Source: Aquanectria penicillioides
Taxonomy: Eukaryota > Ascomycota > Sordariomycetes > Hypocreales > Nectriaceae
Reading direction: 5' to 3'
Length of the DNA: 64,000 nucleotides
Assembly: GCA_003415625.1 (NCBI GenBank)
Contig: PYIU01000010.1
Coordinates: 496,001-560,000 of the forward strand
The translations under genes and the position numbers were made by a program. The first letter of the stretch is position 1; every line of letters starts with the position of its first letter. The notes below the pieces were generated by a model, which saw only the letters and a list, made by a program, of their open reading frames with translations, made no database searches and was not told where the DNA came from. Shown one piece after another: positions 24,266 to 36,287 of this stretch.

Positions 24266-25112
24266 TCCGAGCCAAAGATAAATGAGAAATATGGATTGAG
24301 AGTTGCTGGTGGCGTGAGTATAAAGGTGACGCTCGATCGAAAAAATTGCTCCTAGCAATGAAATTGGACTCTCCGCGTTGATGTCGTGCAACCCGGAGCA
24401 CTCGATGAATTTGACCAAGTCGCTGAAGAGTTGCAGATAAAGTGTAAAGGTTTGCCGAGAGACCCGATTAAATTCGACCCTTAATATATCGGCAGCGCGA
24501 AGCCGGCCGAGACAACATTCGGGGACGCGAGAAATGACCGAGACACCGCCCATGTCTATGTCTTCCCTACCTCTCCGACCAAGTCTAGACGACGTTTACC
24601 AGACGGATCAAACATCGGCTTTATTCTCTTTGAGGCGTATTTTTGGAATAGAGAGTTTGGATCTTGGTCTGGTCAATGATCCCAGTAACCCATGGTGTGC
24701 AGAACGGTCTAGGGAAAGATTTATTGATTGAATCGTTCAACACGCTGAGATGCGACCCTCCTTATCTGCATGATCCAGAACTGCTTTCTGGACATGGATC
24801 GTTGCTCCGAGTCAGACACTCTGGCCCAATCAAACAAAAGTGGCGTTTCTCGGCTCAATTGCTTCCCCGCCTCTGTGGAGACTTTTCCATTCACGATCGC
24901 GGTGCTGAATTCCACGGCCAAATGCCATTCCGGTGGCGCCTGATGAGATGAGCATTGTCAGCTTTCAAAGACAAGGGCCAAACATATATAGCCCAGATGG
25001 GGGATTCTATATTGATAGTTTCAACTTGGTTGTTTCTTTGTACAGTTCAGTCTTAAATCTACGTACGCTTCCGTTTATTTCATCCAGCCTATTTGGTTTA
25101 TTTGTTGCAGCC
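24266..25112. other. divergent spacer between GNAT and SRPBCC genes
   Basis: Only short overlapping frames without family resemblance. It should hold both promoters. No gene seen. Confidence 0.4.
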
Positions 25113-25679
25113 ATGTTTCAAGCGACCATGACCGCCGAGATAGACATCCAGGCGCCGCCCGCAACTGTGCGATCGGTAGTGCGTCAAATGGCATATGAGT
25201 TTTTGGTCCGAAATATATCTGACAAAAATAGTTCATGGACTTTTCTCGAACCAAGGAATGGAGTGAATGGACCATTACTCCGGTCGGCTCAGAGAAGTCA
25301 TCATCCGAATTGAAGGAGGGCGACCGTCTCAAGGTCGACCTGGGATCTATGGCATTTCAGTCAAAAATATTGGTACGCATCTCGCCAAACTCCGTCCTCT
25401 TCTTTTCTTTTCTTTTCTTGACTCCAAATGATTCAGCACAACTCTGCCGACGAGTTTCAATGGGAGGGACGGTTGACCGGAATCTTTGTCGGACAGCATC
25501 ATTTTACCTTTGCCCCAAGCGAAAAGTATCCAGGAGGCACCAGATTTATCCAGAAGGAAAACTTTTCAGGGCTACTAGCCTTCTACATGAAACCTGGATG
25601 GGGAGGGAGGACCAGTTCTCTGGCAAATTGGGAAAAGTTTAACGAAGATTTGAAGAAGGAAGTTGAGAGGATGAAGTAG
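25113..25679 (+). CDS. small SRPBCC-fold (START/polyketide-cyclase-like) protein
   Basis: Three exons, 25113-25178, 25232-25372 and 25437-25679, give 149 residues. The N-terminus TAEIDIQAPPATVRSVFMDFSRTKEWSEWT is the typical opening of the SRPBCC fold (beta1, helix, DF..Y..W). Then come KVDLGSMAFQSKIL and FQWEGRLTGIFVGQHHFTFAPS, and the long C-terminal helix WEKFNEDLKKEVERMK. Such proteins bind hydrophobic ligands in a deep pocket; many fungal members of this size have no known function. The second intron has a polypyrimidine run (TTTTCTTTTCTT) before its acceptor. The first donor was set at GTGCGT so that the VRSVFMDF block is kept. Confidence 0.8.
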
Positions 25680-26818
25680 GTTTGGTCGGGACCTAGGAGC
25701 CAATGGTGCTGTGACACATCAACCCGCCCCGCGAAAATATGGAATTATAATCATTTCGGTAGACTTTTTATTGCCTTTTATTGCCTTTTCTTTCTAGACA
25801 CCAAATTGAGATTTGGGCGCTGGCTGTACTTGGTTGTCGCAGTGCTAACCCTTCCTAGCCAGAGCCTCCCAACCTCAACTTCTCAAGGCGTACTCAACCG
25901 TGACGTCTTTTAGAAGCGCGCGCCAACTAGGGATAAAGTGTCTTATTCCCTTTTTTTTTCTTTTTTTTTCTTTTTTTTTTTTCGTTTTGTGGAAAGGACC
26001 ACATCGTACAAGATGGGGCCAAGATACTACCCATGTCCTTAGCCAAAGCAAAGCAGCAGGGGGTCGATACGCTAAATTTCTTTGTGTTGGTTGCGCAAAG
26101 TGCCATTGTAGCGCCATCACATGATGGACACCAACTGCGCCATCTCAAGCGTGGCCGTATTTTGGCCCGACATTATTACTTGCGCAAGTTTAGCTTCATC
26201 CAATCTCGCATCCAGCTCCCTGCGACCAGCTCTTGCAAGCAAGGATGGGTGATGGCGTCAGCCAGGATCGTCACACACCAATAACGGCCAATGGGGCGGC
26301 GCTTTTTACCGCTGAACCGCACAATCGGGAATAACCATTCCACATTTGGGCCAAGAACGGTGAGGCTACGAAGAGAACCAACCAACAAGACACCAAAATT
26401 CGCCAAATGCCGCCCGTTCAGGCCCTCGACATGAACTTGTTGGCCCTTGCAATGTGATGACCCACTTTGTGCACAACCTGACCCAGCCCATGGCCGGTTA
26501 ATCATCTCCTGTTGGATATACACAGCGATCCCTGAGGATGCACTGTGCCTTACAAATAACAGCGAGACGACGAGTCGCAGTCCTCGAGTCCTTGTTCAGT
26601 CACCATGCTTTGTTGCGCGTTTCCAATCGCGGCCTTTGCCGAGTCGAGTAGCTGATCTTCTCTCGTCTCCCCCACGCAAGCAATAGTCAGTCTGGCGTCG
26701 TGTTTGTGTTTGCACCTGGAGACTCTCGGCGTCTCAATTAATCAAGCAACATTCTCCTTTCAGTCCAACGCCACTTGTCAGCACAGTCCAATTTGCCCGT
26801 GCTTGGCCTTCGGAAAGG
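25680..26818. other. upstream region of the acidic nuclear protein gene
   Basis: Includes a T-rich tract at 25950-25983 (runs of T9-T11 split by single C). No family is recognised in the short frames. The stretch 26650-26818 contains pyrimidine-rich leader sequence with CCCC and CTTTC tracts before the ATG at 26819. Confidence 0.4.
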
Positions 26819-29800
26819 ATGGCGACCCCGCAACCAAGGTTTCAGCTCGACAAGATTAAGGACATCGTCGCAAAATGTGACGTCGGATTCAACGCCATCA
26901 AGTCGCCGCACGATATTTACGCAGACAAGGTGGCAACTGTTGAGAGAGGTATTAGTGAAACTTGGGCTCGTCTTCTATCACAGCCAGACCCTTCGGACAT
27001 CCCAGGACTCCAAAGTCGCATCATAGAATACGGCGGTGAGTTGAAGCAACTGGAAATCAATCACAAGAGCACGATCCGGGATGAGGAACGTGCATATGAG
27101 AATAAATTGCAAACAGCGATATGGAAGCTTGGCAACGACTTGATGAAGGTGATCAAACAGCATCCTCCGCCAACCCCCGATGGCACCCCATTCCCGAATG
27201 ATGCCGACAGGTTGGCATCGACATCACAAGAGATGACGCAGCAAGAAAGTACATCAACCAGGAAGACACCCGGCGGAGAGAAGAGCGCCAATCATACCGC
27301 CAGTGTAAATCTCTCTCAATTGCATCATTCGGAACTTTATTGACCCTCGCAGAAGAAGCGGAAGCAGTCGGATACACTTGATTCTTCCGATAAACAAAAA
27401 CGCATTCGTCGTGATGAGGAGCATTCATCGGTACGCAGCACTCCCATTTCCGTCAATAATGCCTCTGAGAGGCGACGCTTGCGGACCCGGCGGCACGGCG
27501 ATGCTCACCAAACCTTAGAAGGGATCACCGACCCAACACCCGGAGAAGTTTACCTCGCATTCTGGGAAAAGTCGAAGCAATGGTCCGCCGTCCTCGTCCT
27601 CCCCAAAACAGACCTCGACCGGGTCAACATCCCCGGCACGCTCGAGAGTCTCGGCCTAACAGACAATATGCCAAAGTGCTACGACTGGCGCACCAAGGAC
27701 CTTAAGTGGCGAAAAGGATACAGAGATGGGGAGGGTGATGTCCTGAAGCGCGAGTTTCCAGTCATGTACTTTGACGGGGCAGACTTTCCGGAAAAGAGCG
27801 CGGTTGGATGGGTATGTGCTACAAACTTGCGCCCCTATGAGCCTGAAACTGGGCGTTCTTCTCTTGTTCCTTACCATTTATCTGTGCAGAAGTATTTAGA
27901 AAGGCGGGCAGCGGGGAAGAAGATGGAGGAGAGTGATGAGGAGCCAGATATGGAAGAGGATGAGGATGAGGACGAGGAGGAAGATGGGGATGAGGACGAG
28001 GATGAAGATGAGGATGAAGATGAGGATGAAGACGAAGGGGATAAGGAGGATAGCGATGAGGATGAAGAAGATGAAGAGGACCAAGACGACGATGAATACG
28101 ATGTCGATGAAGGTGAGGATCAGGAGGGCGTGGAGGATGAAAATCAAGAGAGAGAGAAATTGACGCAAGAGGAAAGAGACGAGAAATTCAAAGAAAGGAA
28201 AAAACACGAAGAGGGCAAACCTGGGGGAAAAGAGGCGGCTGATGAAGCAGCAGAAGCAGAGGGCCATGATACTGGGGCAGACGTGAATGTCACGGAACCA
28301 CCAGAGGGTACGTGACATTCAGATACTTTTACTTCATTTCTGAGATCGCTGACCGATATTATAATATAGAACCTGACAACCAGACAGAATCTGCACCTCC
28401 TTGGTTGGGCAGCCACAATCCAGGCCACAATTCAGATCAAAACACGGATCAGGATCCACCTCACAATCCAGATCAACCCCCAGGTCACCGTCAAGACGAT
28501 ATTCAAATCCACAGCCCACCCGGGGAATCAGAAACATTAGCGACTCAACCCAACACAACACCAGCATTGACGAATAGTCAGGCTTCCTTGCCTCAAGAGG
28601 CCGAAGATCCAAACCAGACAAGCCAGTCTGCTCAGCCTACGCCCCACGATGAAAACCCTGAGCCAGACTACGAAATTGTCTCAATTAGCAGCTCGCCATT
28701 GCTGCCACCAACTGAAGAACCATTCAGCGGAGATTTCAACCCGCCAATTCCTGGCCAACTAAAAAATGGAATCGCGGACCTGGAAAGCCTCGAAAACTAC
28801 GCATACATGACGCTAGAGGAGATGAACACATCACATGCACCACCCCCATCCGCCGATGCGGCCACATGGTCCAACTCGGCTCCAGCCACGCCCAGCACCC
28901 TCCCAAGACCAATGCCAGATCTGAGACCGCAATTGACAATGGCCAATCTTGAAATGGCTTCGGTTCCAAACAGTCCTCATCCAAACCAAGGATCATTTAG
29001 CATGCCCACGGCAATGCCAGCGCCGGGCATGTCGAGGCCTACTGTGCCGCCAGCAGGCCTTGATCCCAGGGACACTCAACCACGCCCAAACCATAGTATC
29101 AACACGCGCAGACTGAGTAGCGGAATGCCTCCTATGTTGCCAAGGCCCCATCAGAACCCAGACGGAACACCAGCAAGCCCAAGACCTGGTCCAGCGACAG
29201 GTTCGATGTTGAGCCGTGCTGCATGCCAGCCAGGCCCCATCTTCCCGAGCACTGGAGTTCCCGATGTTCGAGCAGTTTCATCCGTTCAAGGTGGAGAGCA
29301 AGGTTCTTGTCGATTACCGCCCATCATGAATCCACAGAGCCGAGCCAGCGTGCAGAACATCCCAACACTTCCACGACCGTACCCGCCAACACCAACCCTG
29401 CCGGACACACCAACCCAGCCTAACCCTAGCCACCCCCAGGCCAAGTCTGCGCCTATTGCTAGAAATACTCCTCCACAGGCGACGGGATTTCCTCCAGTCA
29501 AGTCTTTCTGGGGGGCGAGGGAGACGCAAGCGAGCACCATGCCGCCCCAAACACCAACTGCCGCACCCAGCACGCATCCCCAGCACCACCCATCTACACA
29601 TCCCCCAAGGGAAAGATTCCTGATCAACGTGGATCTGTGGCCGTTCGAGGCGCCCCGAGATCTCATCTGCGAGCTGGAGAAGTATCTGCGACACACAGGC
29701 CGCGAGATGGGGATGGCCGGGCTAAAAAACAGCCTCGGCTTTTACAACTGCCCGTACTGCATAGGTTCCTTCAACCCAAAAAATTACAAGCGCGGCGACT

Positions 29801-29898
29801 ATTACATGGCGCATGTGGCGACCCATTGGGCAAAGTTGAACAGGCCTATATTTTACGCCGTGGGTCCTCCGGTGCAAGTCTCTGGACCGTGCCAATAG
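26819..29898 (+). CDS. nuclear-looking protein: PWWP/Tudor-like segment, acidic run, Pro-rich tail, C2H2-like finger
   Basis: Three exons, 26819-27304, 27353-28307 and 28370-29898, give 989 residues. Residues 1-160 are helical and charged without a known domain. From 163, KKRKQ...KQKRIRR forms a bipartite nuclear localisation signal. Residues about 226-325 (GEVYLAFWEKSKQWSAVLVLP ... FPVMYFDGADF ... VGWVCATNLRPYEP) resemble a PWWP or Tudor-type chromatin reader. Residues about 350-460 are almost pure Asp/Glu, then a Pro/Ser/Thr/Gln-rich low-complexity region of about 420 residues. The end carries CPYC at 941-944 and HVATH at 962-966, a C2H2-like finger (C-x2-C-x17-H-x3-H, longer spacing than classical). 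The parts suggest a chromatin or transcription-associated protein; no named orthologue is recognised. The PWWP reading is by eye only. Confidence 0.75.
27925..28140 (+). repeat. GAT/GAG/GAC trinucleotide-rich tract
   Basis: Purine-rich imperfect codon repeat that encodes the Asp/Glu run of the protein above. Its complement is open for 140 codons (27896-28318, minus) as a hydrophobic shadow frame. Such tracts vary in length between strains. Confidence 0.85.
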
Positions 29899-30161
29899 AA
29901 TAGGTAGTTGGGAAATTATACAATTGGTTACTAAAGATTGGTCACAAAATGGAAACTCTGGAATCAAATGTTTTGGTGTGAAGGATTTCCGTCCAATCGG
30001 CTGGTTATGACGCTCATGACGGTTGCAAGTTGACATATCAAGGTCTAATTTAGAAATCTATATAGTGCTACAGAGTACATACAATTACAATGGATAAAAA
30101 TGAAATCCCAACGCCTGGCCCAATAGAACATGTTCGTCGCGCATTTATTTATTCTCGACTT

Positions 30162-31568
30162 TTAGAAAGCCATTGACGGAATTGGTCGCGTCCACGCCAC
30201 CTTGCCCACGATGCGCTCCTCGCCTTGGACGAAGCTGAATGGCGGCGTGCGCGCAACGATGGAGGTGTCCTGGCTCGACAGATATCTCTGAAGACCGTGA
30301 TGCGGCAAGAGGTAGCGGTTGAACAGCTTGAGCGCAGTGTTCTGCCACGTAGCCAGAGCGGTGACGACGCCGGCGCCCTTGCAGCCCTCGACGACGTCGT
30401 TGTACCGGGCGGCTTGGTAGGCTTTGAAGGCGGCGGCCATTCGCTTGTCGTCAGGGTACGCCTCCGGGTCGTTTAGTTCATGCCGGGCGTCCTGAAAGGC
30501 GCTGTGCAGCTCGTTGGCCAGCGCGACGGTGTCAGCCATGCCGTTGTTGCAGCCGGCCCCCGTGCTGGGCGTAAACTTGTGCGCGGCGTCGCCCGCCAGG
30601 ACAATACGGCCGCCCCAGCTCCAGTGCTTCACGACGCCCTCCTCCAGACTGACGAGTCCGGACTGGATCTTTGCGTCGTAGGCCTGGCGCAGGGTGAGCT
30701 GTCTGTCGCGGAGAAGAGGTAGATGGCCCCAGCGCTCAATCATGGCATCTTGGTCGGCCTGGGTGAAGCGAAGGCGCTCTCGTGTTGGCTTGTCCAGGCG
30801 CTCGTAGACGCCAATCACAGCGGTGTCCTCGCCAGCGAAAAGCTGGGTGGCGGCATTGTAGCCGTGGGTCTCGCATGTGGTTCCAGCTTGCAGGCCGGCG
30901 GAGATTGAGGTGGGAAAGCGAAGCCAGAGGGCTCGGTAGGTGGTCAGGAAGGGCTTCTCCTCGTTTACGTCCGATGAGCCGGCTTCAAGGGCGACGGTGC
31001 GCATGCGGTCTCGAATCAAGCTGTGGGCGCCGTCGGCACCGATGATGATGGAGCCGTTATAGTTGGTGCCGTCTGCGCACTCAACGGTGACGCCGTCGGG
31101 AGTCGCGCTGATGTCGGTGACCTTTTTGCCGGCAACAATCTTTGCTTGGGCTTCTGAGGTCAGGCTGCGGTAGAGAACGTTTGTGAGGTCGTGTCGGCTA
31201 ATGACTCTTGGGTATGCACCGAAGCTGCATCATAGTTAGCAGGTATAACATGAGTGGTGGATGTTATCTCACTTTTCCTTCTCAAACTCGAACCAGTGTA
31301 AGTCGCCCATGGACTTGCCGCTATGGCTGAATCGGTCGATGCGGCCGATGGGCGAGCTCACGCTGTCGAGGGCGTCTCCAAGGCCGAGCTGATATAGCGA
31401 GCGCAAGGCCATGGGCAAGAGGACCAAGTTGGATCCGGCATCGACGACGACGTTCGGTCGTCGCTCAAGCATGAGAAAGTCGATGCCGGCTCGGGAGAGT
31501 GCGTGAGCAGCTGTAAGACCCACTGGGCCGCCGCCAATGACAATTGCTCGGAATGGGGTTGAGTTCAT
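30162..31568 (-). CDS. FAD-dependent monooxygenase (PaxM/AusM-like PHBH fold)
   Basis: Two exons, 31568-31273 and 31224-30162, give 452 residues. GGGPVG at 12-17 binds the ADP part of FAD, IIGADGAHSLIR at 159-170 is the DG motif, and GRIVLAGDAAHKFTPSTGAG with GD at 310-311 binds the flavin ribityl chain. The C-terminal stretch LPHHGLQRYLSSQDTSIVARTPPFSF is shared with epoxidases and hydroxylases of fungal meroterpenoid and indole-diterpene pathways (for example PaxM). These enzymes use NAD(P)H and oxygen to hydroxylate or epoxidise. No prenyltransferase or cyclase is near, so a role in such a pathway is only an analogy. The 48-nt intron splits an Asn codon (EKENFGAYP). Confidence 0.92.
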
Positions 31569-32973
31569 TGTGGAGAATGGAGATGTGTTTGTGGATTAAG
31601 AGTGAAGAAAAGGTGTTTGTGTCGCTGATGCTCAAATAAGAGGCTGTTCTGTAGATGTAGAAGCTTGATGTTGCTGATGAGCCATGTTGACGAGGATCCA
31701 TGATGGATTTATATCTGTTGCAATCAACATGCTGCGAACACCCATCATCGGCAATATTCGCTAAGCAGTAAAAGAAAAACAGCGTCACAGCTCGCATTCG
31801 CGCAGGACACAGAGGCTGAGCCAATCATCCAGCGTCACGGCCGAGAGTTGTCGGACCCCGCGATTTGGTGCTCGACCGGAGATGCTCGTTCTGGTGCTTG
31901 ACGAATGCGACAGCGATGGACGCTTGGTGACGCAGCGTTTCTCCAGTGCAACGAGACAGCATCCGCTAGTTAACACACACACACACGGGCTCTGTAAATT
32001 GTCACCGGACCCCACTAACGTTGTCTCCAGGTCGGTCCAACTGCTGCTCGTTATCGTTCAGTGAAAAATAGCCAACACCGCTCTGCATCGCTAGAAGCCG
32101 AGTGCGAGCGGGCACGTGAAATGGATGAATCCGACAATGCGAATATTCGGCTTAATGACGAAATGCGTCGTGATGGCACTACCATGCCGTGATAATTAAT
32201 CAACACGGCCTGAATAAAGAAATTATTCATGACTAGACTGTTTCGTTATTCGACCAAGCCTTGAATTACAGTCTGTTTGGAGCACGAGCCTGGGTTGTGC
32301 GACACCAAGGCCAGCGAATGCACCTAAGCTCTCAAATTAAAGAGAAGCCTTCATCTGTCTCCCTAAGGGCCATCATATTGAGCATGATTTATCGTATTTG
32401 TGAGACAATGCCATCTCCGCACATTGCCATGGGCCAGCTGCTTTCTCTCGACTGTCCATGAACACCACAACGCAGATCATGCCTTTTCTCCAGCAGTGTT
32501 AAACACCTCGACTTCTAGCACCACCAAATTCCATAAACCCAAATGTACTCTCCATTTCTCCCTCGTGGTTGGTCAAACCCTGTGAGGAGGCTTACGCCAG
32601 TCCAAGCGGAGACCAACAGTGACTCGGTGTTGAGTTGGGCCGCGTCACGTGCGAGTCAAGAGGTCTGGCGCAAATGATGATGACGTCATTTTCGATCGGC
32701 AAGTCCCGACGCCACCCACGAAGATGCCCTCGCATTCGCATTGACTTACCCTAGAACACCACCATTTGCAAGGCATTCAGATTAGAACAAGCTAAAGATC
32801 AACATCCCGCTACGATCTTTAAGCTCGATAAATGTCAATTTGTGGTGATAGTCCTACTAGGTCACTAGAAATACTTTTCAAAGCCGTTCAGATGTTTTGG
32901 CGCGTTCAAATTAGAGGCTAGCTCGATGAGTGTTAACATGAAGCCAACTGAAGATCCTAAGTTTAGCAAACTA
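31569..32973. other. promoter and spacer of the monooxygenase gene
   Basis: No gene recognised. A short AC run is at 31973-31985. Shadow frames up to 119 codons on the minus strand (31465-31824) overlap the leader of the monooxygenase and are not family-like. Confidence 0.4.
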
Positions 32974-33130
32974 CCGTAAAAACTCAGCAAATTCGACCAC
33001 CTTAGCGTCGACGGGATCTCCTTTTTTTTTACCATAAAAAGAAAGTTCTCCGTCATAGAATTGGTTGTGTGTACTTTTTCTGCACTTTCTTGAAGAAACT
33101 AAGGTGGTCGAATTTGCTGAGTTTTTACGG
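32974..33130. mobile_element. MITE, 157 bp, TA target duplication
   Basis: A perfect 32-bp terminal inverted repeat: left arm 32974-33005, right arm 33099-33130, starting CCGTAAAAACTCAGC. TA dinucleotides flank both ends (32972-32973 and 33131-33132), the mark of Tc1/mariner-type insertion. The 93-bp interior carries no coding potential, so it is a non-autonomous miniature element. The identity of both arms points to recent movement. Confidence 0.85.
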
Positions 33131-33335
33131 TATATTTGAAGAACTTGACGATATTCTACAACTCACCACACACGAGAAATGAGGAAGTTGTCCTGTCCAT
33201 GCCTTCAGATATTCTACAATAACTTGTCTAAAGTATCCAACGCTCTAATCTAAATTATCTCAGCCAAGGTATGAATGTTCCTGATATGGTTTCCTATCGT
33301 TAAAATATCGGCTTGTCGCTGCAACAACGGCACCG

Positions 33336-33728
33336 TTACCCGCACCCTCGGTGTTCTCGCGGCATGATGGGATTGACCACGTGATCAAACTTGCGAGCAA
33401 AGTCGGACGAAGAAAAATACTTGTCGTCGTTTGTGAGAGGCGAGTATCCAACCCATTGGCAGTTCTTTGGCACGCCCTCGCCGAAGCTCCATCTGTACTG
33501 GTAAGTCTGTCCTTCTGTTACTACCCAATTGCAGACCCCACAGATGTACAGCGAATCGGTAAAGGTGTGCTTCTCGAACTTGAGCATGCCGTTGCAATTG
33601 TGTGTTTCCGTCGTCCTATTCGCCTTATTCGAACGCCTAGGAGCAGCGGGGGCTGGAGGTGCGCGTGGTATGGGCTGAGCTTGGACAGGCGCTGGAACTG
33701 TTCTACCAAAGCTGTTACTGTCCGCCAT
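33336..33728 (-). CDS. hypothetical small protein with Pro-rich head and CxxC segment
   Basis: One exon of 130 residues. Residues 8-35 are rich in Pro, Ala and Arg (PAPVQAQPIPRAPPAPAAPRR). Then follow CNGMLKF and LYICGVCNWVV, which place three Cys in a possible metal site, and an aromatic segment TYQYRWSFGEG. I recognise no family. A neighbouring minus-strand frame (33715-34203, 162 codons, another phase) overlaps its start and could be a 5' exon joined by an intron ending near 33725. Composition looks protein-like, but a chance frame cannot be excluded. Confidence 0.4.
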   Translation of the reverse strand: MADSNSFGRTVPAPVQAQPIPRAPPAPAAPRRSNKANRTTETHNCNGMLKFEKHTFTDSLYICGVCNWVVTEGQTYQYRWSFGEGVPKNCQWVGYSPLTNDDKYFSSSDFARKFDHVVNPIMPREHRGCG

Positions 33729-36287
33729 CGAACCGCTTTCGATCCGGAATATATGCTGTCGTGGTTGGGTGAATACTATCGGAACGGTGATTATTGGATT
33801 TGGAATTGGTCAAGACCGTAATGATATTGGTCTGGAGGATAATCAATTGCTCCATCAAAACAACTCGCCCCGTTGCTGCTAGTGTCAGCTGTGTGCTCTC
33901 GGATTCAAGGTGTGGGTCGATCTCCTTACCGTCACCGCTCGCAAACACTGGTCCTATCCGCCGCAGGTCGTTTTCATATTTCGAATAGACAGTCCGGCCG
34001 CTGTATTCCAGCGAATGTTGTAGATAATGGTTTTTCTGCCCATTCAGCCGCTTGCTTCTCCTTTCCCGCCACTGTCTGTGCTCGGCTCCGACGCGACAAA
34101 TACCGAGTTGATTACGGGGATAAGAGCTAACTCTGCGCCGGACATTGCTGGTACCGGGTATAGCTGGACGGCGAGGGGTTATAGAGCCAAAAAAAGGGTC
34201 CAAAAATTACAAGGAAATTACAAAACAAAGATCCAATGAAGACTTCTATTTGGAATTTAAAAGGAATGATGGTCTTTATTGCTTTGTATGGGCGGTGAAT
34301 ACAAGAAGGCTGGAGGAAATCAGGCTGCGGAAAAAGCGCCGAAAGTGTTACTATCACCTGCACTTTTTGGGTTGGGAGGCCCGAGTCCAAAAATCCTAGC
34401 ATATGTAGCTGGCCTAGATCGCACATCTATTGGAGAAAGCGGACATGGTATGTGTTTGGAGTGAGTGGTTTGTGTTGGGTTGTGATGGCAGGAAACCAAC
34501 TCACTTCGTGCGTGGCCCTCCCCTGTTCGAGCTCAAATGGAACCACCAACTTTAAATGTAGACTCGTCCCACGAGATACAGGTCATTATATGGTTAAATG
34601 GAGAATAGAGTTCAGACCCGAGTGCCAGGTCTCAACGTGTTTGTAGCGTATAAATTCATTGGGTCGCAAGTTTGCGCCAATGGTCTTGGCGATCGGTTCT
34701 GTATCGTTGAAATTTATTCGCTGCCTGTTGACAGTCGAATTGAACGGGGAACAACTCGCAGGCCACAGCAAAGGGTAATTGAAGAGTATGAATGATGGTA
34801 ATGTATGCCTTTATCATGCGACGGATTAATTTCATTCCAATGAAGTGTTCCTGGTTTCCCTTGCCCACGATCTCCTGTTGTGAAGGGTGGCCAAGTAGTG
34901 CTACGTACTACAGAGCTCGTTTAGTTGGATAGCGGTTTCTTACTAGATGGTCCAAGCTGGCTCGGGTTCCAACTCTGTCTCCTGCAAAAACTCACGAAAT
35001 TCGTCCGCGAAGTGGATACCAAATCGACACCAAAACGACGAAGGTGACCAGGATGCCTAACAGAAGAGCTGTATCACCTTCACAAAAAGAAAATGTGGTA
35101 TCCACTCCATAAACGAATTTCGTGGGTTTTAAAGATATTATCGTTGTCTGTCTCGTGGGATTGTGAAGCCGTGCGCTGCGCAATTCCGCCACGCATTTCC
35201 TGGTGAATTGTCCTTGTGGCTGGGGAATAATCCTGCAGCGACAAGCACATTGTATTTCAGCGTTGACAATCGGCAACATATCAACTTGTTGCAATAAAAA
35301 GGCGCAGAGTATCCAACTGTTCATTTCAATGAAATTATGTTTGCCTCAGGAAATGCTGGATAATCACCTCTGCCGGACTAACATGTGACTGTGAGAGGCC
35401 TGGGCGATGTCTCAGTTGGTGATGCTTCCAGTAAATGTAATCCATGCTGAACTGCGACATCAATCTCGGGCATCAGTTACTGACAACTGCAAAAGGCACA
35501 GCCAAGTTTTGTTTTCAGATCGTCAGTCAACCTTACCAGCTCTTCTCACTGGCCCAACCACCAAGCGCCATGCTGTAAGAAACAGAGCTCGGCGACTCAA
35601 GAATGCCCGGATCCCAGCAGTTCGGCGGGGATTTAATTGCAAGAGCCAGCCATTTATGCATAAGAAGCCCGCCACAGCCACCAATTCACAATTATAGAAA
35701 ACACTGTGCTTTTGCGCCCAAGACAGCTCCGATTCGAGCCATCTGAGGCCTGCTAGTGCGATGGCGCAGCAAAACCCGTGGCGGAGGGCATGCATAAGCG
35801 GCGAAGCGCACAGCGGGGATCCCCGCGAAGAGCGGTCGCGATGCAGGTCCAGCAAGCCTCTCGGCGTCAAGAATTAGACAGTTACACGCTGGGCTTTGAT
35901 TTTGAGCTAGGCCACGTTGATATTTAAGCGAACCAGTCAAATTCGGCTCCTGTATGGGCTGCAGCCTCCCGACGGTTCTTAGGGCGATCCTTTAATCCAG
36001 GACTGGTCGGAAACGCCGCTATAAGCGGGCTACGGGCATCTTGGGCTTCAGCTCGGCGACGATAAGCGGACATGGATCGGGGACCCACCGAGGCTTGCCG
36101 GGGGCCTTGAGCATTGATCCGCATCTAGGAACAGAGGCACAGACACGGAGCTCTGAGCTTCTCTGGGGTGTTCAAGTTCAAATATCAATGGTGAGATTCC
36201 ACAAGATGGAGTGCTGGATCTCGAATTGCATCTCCATCTCCACCTCCACTTCCGCATCCATCTCAGCAACCAGCAAACACCTTCACG
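33729..36287. other. gene-poor spacer; protease promoter at its right end
   Basis: Mostly unassigned short frames. The part 36215-36287 is a CT-rich leader (repeats of CCATCTC/CCTCCACTTCC) directly before the metalloprotease start and looks like a fungal promoter/5' leader. One signal-peptide-like frame is listed separately. Confidence 0.4.
34992..35324 (-). CDS. possible small secreted Cys-rich protein (doubtful)
   Basis: A 110-codon frame with a hydrophobic start (MNSWILCAFLLQQVDMLPIVNA), which could be a signal peptide, followed by the Cys cluster IQCACRCR and a later FTRKC. The last 25 residues are a hydrophobic helix (LLLGILVTFVVLVSIWY), so either it is a membrane protein or an intron removes that end. 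No family known. Included because small secreted proteins are often missed. Confidence 0.2.
   Translation of the reverse strand: MNSWILCAFLLQQVDMLPIVNAEIQCACRCRIIPQPQGQFTRKCVAELRSARLHNPTRQTTIISLKPTKFVYGVDTTFSFCEGDTALLLGILVTFVVLVSIWYPLRGRIS

Noticed and set aside
24266..24553. 96-codon upstream extension of the minus-strand GNAT gene
   Set aside because: No GNAT similarity and the domain starts right after the downstream ATG; treated as leader.
27896..28318. 140-codon hydrophobic minus-strand frame
   Set aside because: It is the complement of the GAT/GAG repeat that encodes the acidic run; Ile/Leu/Phe-only composition arises from the repeat.
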